Under the pieces are notes generated by a model that did no database searches, had not been told where the DNA came from, and saw nothing but the letters and a program-made list of their open reading frames with translations. Below are positions 63,883 through 64,000 of a DNA stretch of 64,000 nucleotides, piece after piece. The position numbers and the translations under genes are program-made. How positions within the stretch are numbered: the stretch's first letter is position 1; each line of letters starts with the position of its first letter. This DNA comes from Tissierella sp. (GTDB lineage: Bacteria; Bacillota; Clostridia; Tissierellales; Tissierellaceae): NCBI RefSeq assembly GCF_031460495.1, contig NZ_JAVKTS010000002.1:124001-188000 (forward strand), written 5' to 3'.

Positions 63883-64000
63883 GCAAAATAAGAAATAGTT
63901 CTGTGTTTCTAAAGACAAAAGGGCAACAAAACGTGTCATCTACAAATGAAAAGACAATATCAAAGACCTCCAAAAGGGCAATTGAAATGCTGGAAACTCA
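63876..64000 (+). CDS. Start of a further pilus/transfer gene (cut by the window)
   Basis: An open frame starts at GTG 63876 after AGGGAGGTG and runs to the window edge (LGKIRNSSVFLKTKGQQ, then TNEKTISKTS). It overlaps the CpaE-like stop by 7 bases. By gene order it is probably the CpaF/TadA-type secretion ATPase, whose N-terminus is variable, but the visible 41 residues do not prove this. Confidence 0.6.
   Translation, partial: MLGKIRNSSVFLKTKGQQNVSSTNEKTISKTSKRAIEMLET

Larger units (their letters stand above)
46340..64000. mobile_element. Left part of an integrative conjugative element in the rlmD-like gene
   Basis: From near the 3' end of the rlmD-like gene to the window edge the gene content changes from housekeeping to accessory and ICE-type genes: ArdA-like, DUF4314, winged-helix, Dam methylase and YodL-like genes, then a Tad-like pilus module. 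The 3' end of rumA/rlmD is a known integration target of ICEs in Firmicutes, with the crossover in the codons for HTAHVE. The exact boundary (about 46335-46365) is inferred. Integrase, relaxase, VirB4 and the right end lie outside the window, so conjugation is not shown. Confidence 0.68.

Noticed and set aside
1-64000. tRNA, rRNA and CRISPR arrays
   Set aside because: I saw no tRNA cloverleaf, rRNA-like stretch or regularly spaced short repeats on either strand.

Overview
The window looks like the chromosome of a low-GC, strictly anaerobic, amino-acid-fermenting member of the Clostridia, most likely order Tissierellales. Supporting signs are very A+T-rich DNA, strong GGAGG-type ribosome binding sites, several TTG and GTG starts, Firmicutes gene orders (rapZ-yvcK-whiA, dnaE-pfkA-pyk), pyruvate:ferredoxin oxidoreductase, a flavodiiron protein, and a Stickland-type glycine/sarcosine/betaine reductase locus with two selenocysteine proteins read through in-frame UGA codons. 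The genus cannot be fixed from sequence alone.

Layout. 1-9051: the TldD/PmbA protease pair, a DUF378 protein on the minus strand, an orphan EutH, an Xaa-Pro aminopeptidase, a flavodiiron protein, UvrC and a PspC-domain protein. 9202-14554: NifJ behind a near-consensus sigma-A promoter, an S41-like protease without the usual lysine, and a small membrane protein. 14720-18286: murB, a PHP phosphoesterase, rapZ and yvcK in one tight operon. 18297-20639: a minus-strand recombination-type protein, an M42 peptidase and a Nudix hydrolase, which separate yvcK from whiA. 20656-29642: whiA, a second GrdX paralogue, dnaE, a DUF2007 protein, pfkA, pyk and a ferredoxin-fused aldo/keto reductase. 29784-35349: a GntR/FCD regulator, grdA (Sec45), grdX, a GrdE/G/I-type pro-protein (pyruvoyl-forming Cys242), a GrdB/F/H-type subunit (Sec348) and a YkvI-like transporter. 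35621-46386: a MATE pump, an ABC-F protein, topoisomerase III, an ATP-type PEP carboxykinase, CvfB, two small conserved proteins and an RlmD-family methyltransferase.

From about 46340 to beyond the right edge the window holds what I read as an integrative conjugative element (ICE) inserted at the 3' end of the rlmD-like gene. Its left part carries a cargo operon: an ECF-type sigma factor behind an ECF-like promoter, a membrane protein, an ABC ATPase, two permeases and a phosphoesterase with altered motifs. The cargo is bracketed by two near-identical 18-bp palindromes. The following block (52419-64000) has ICE accessory genes (ArdA-like, DUF4314, winged helix, Dam methylase with a probable AUU start, YodL-like), then a surface-appendage module. 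That module consists of two nearly identical pilin-like proteins flanking a 1242-residue S-layer-anchored repeat protein, a prepilin peptidase, a CpaB-like SAF protein, a CpaE/TadZ-like ATPase and the start of one more gene. It resembles a reduced Tad/Flp pilus system carried by a mobile element and is the most interesting part of the window.

How the genes work together: NifJ, PfkA/Pyk, the PEP carboxykinase and YvcK cover central carbon flow. The peptidases (TldD/E, Xaa-Pro aminopeptidase, M42) and the Grd locus fit amino-acid and peptide fermentation with selenium-dependent reductive ATP formation. The partner genes grdC, grdD, trxA and trxB and the selenocysteine machinery are not in this window.
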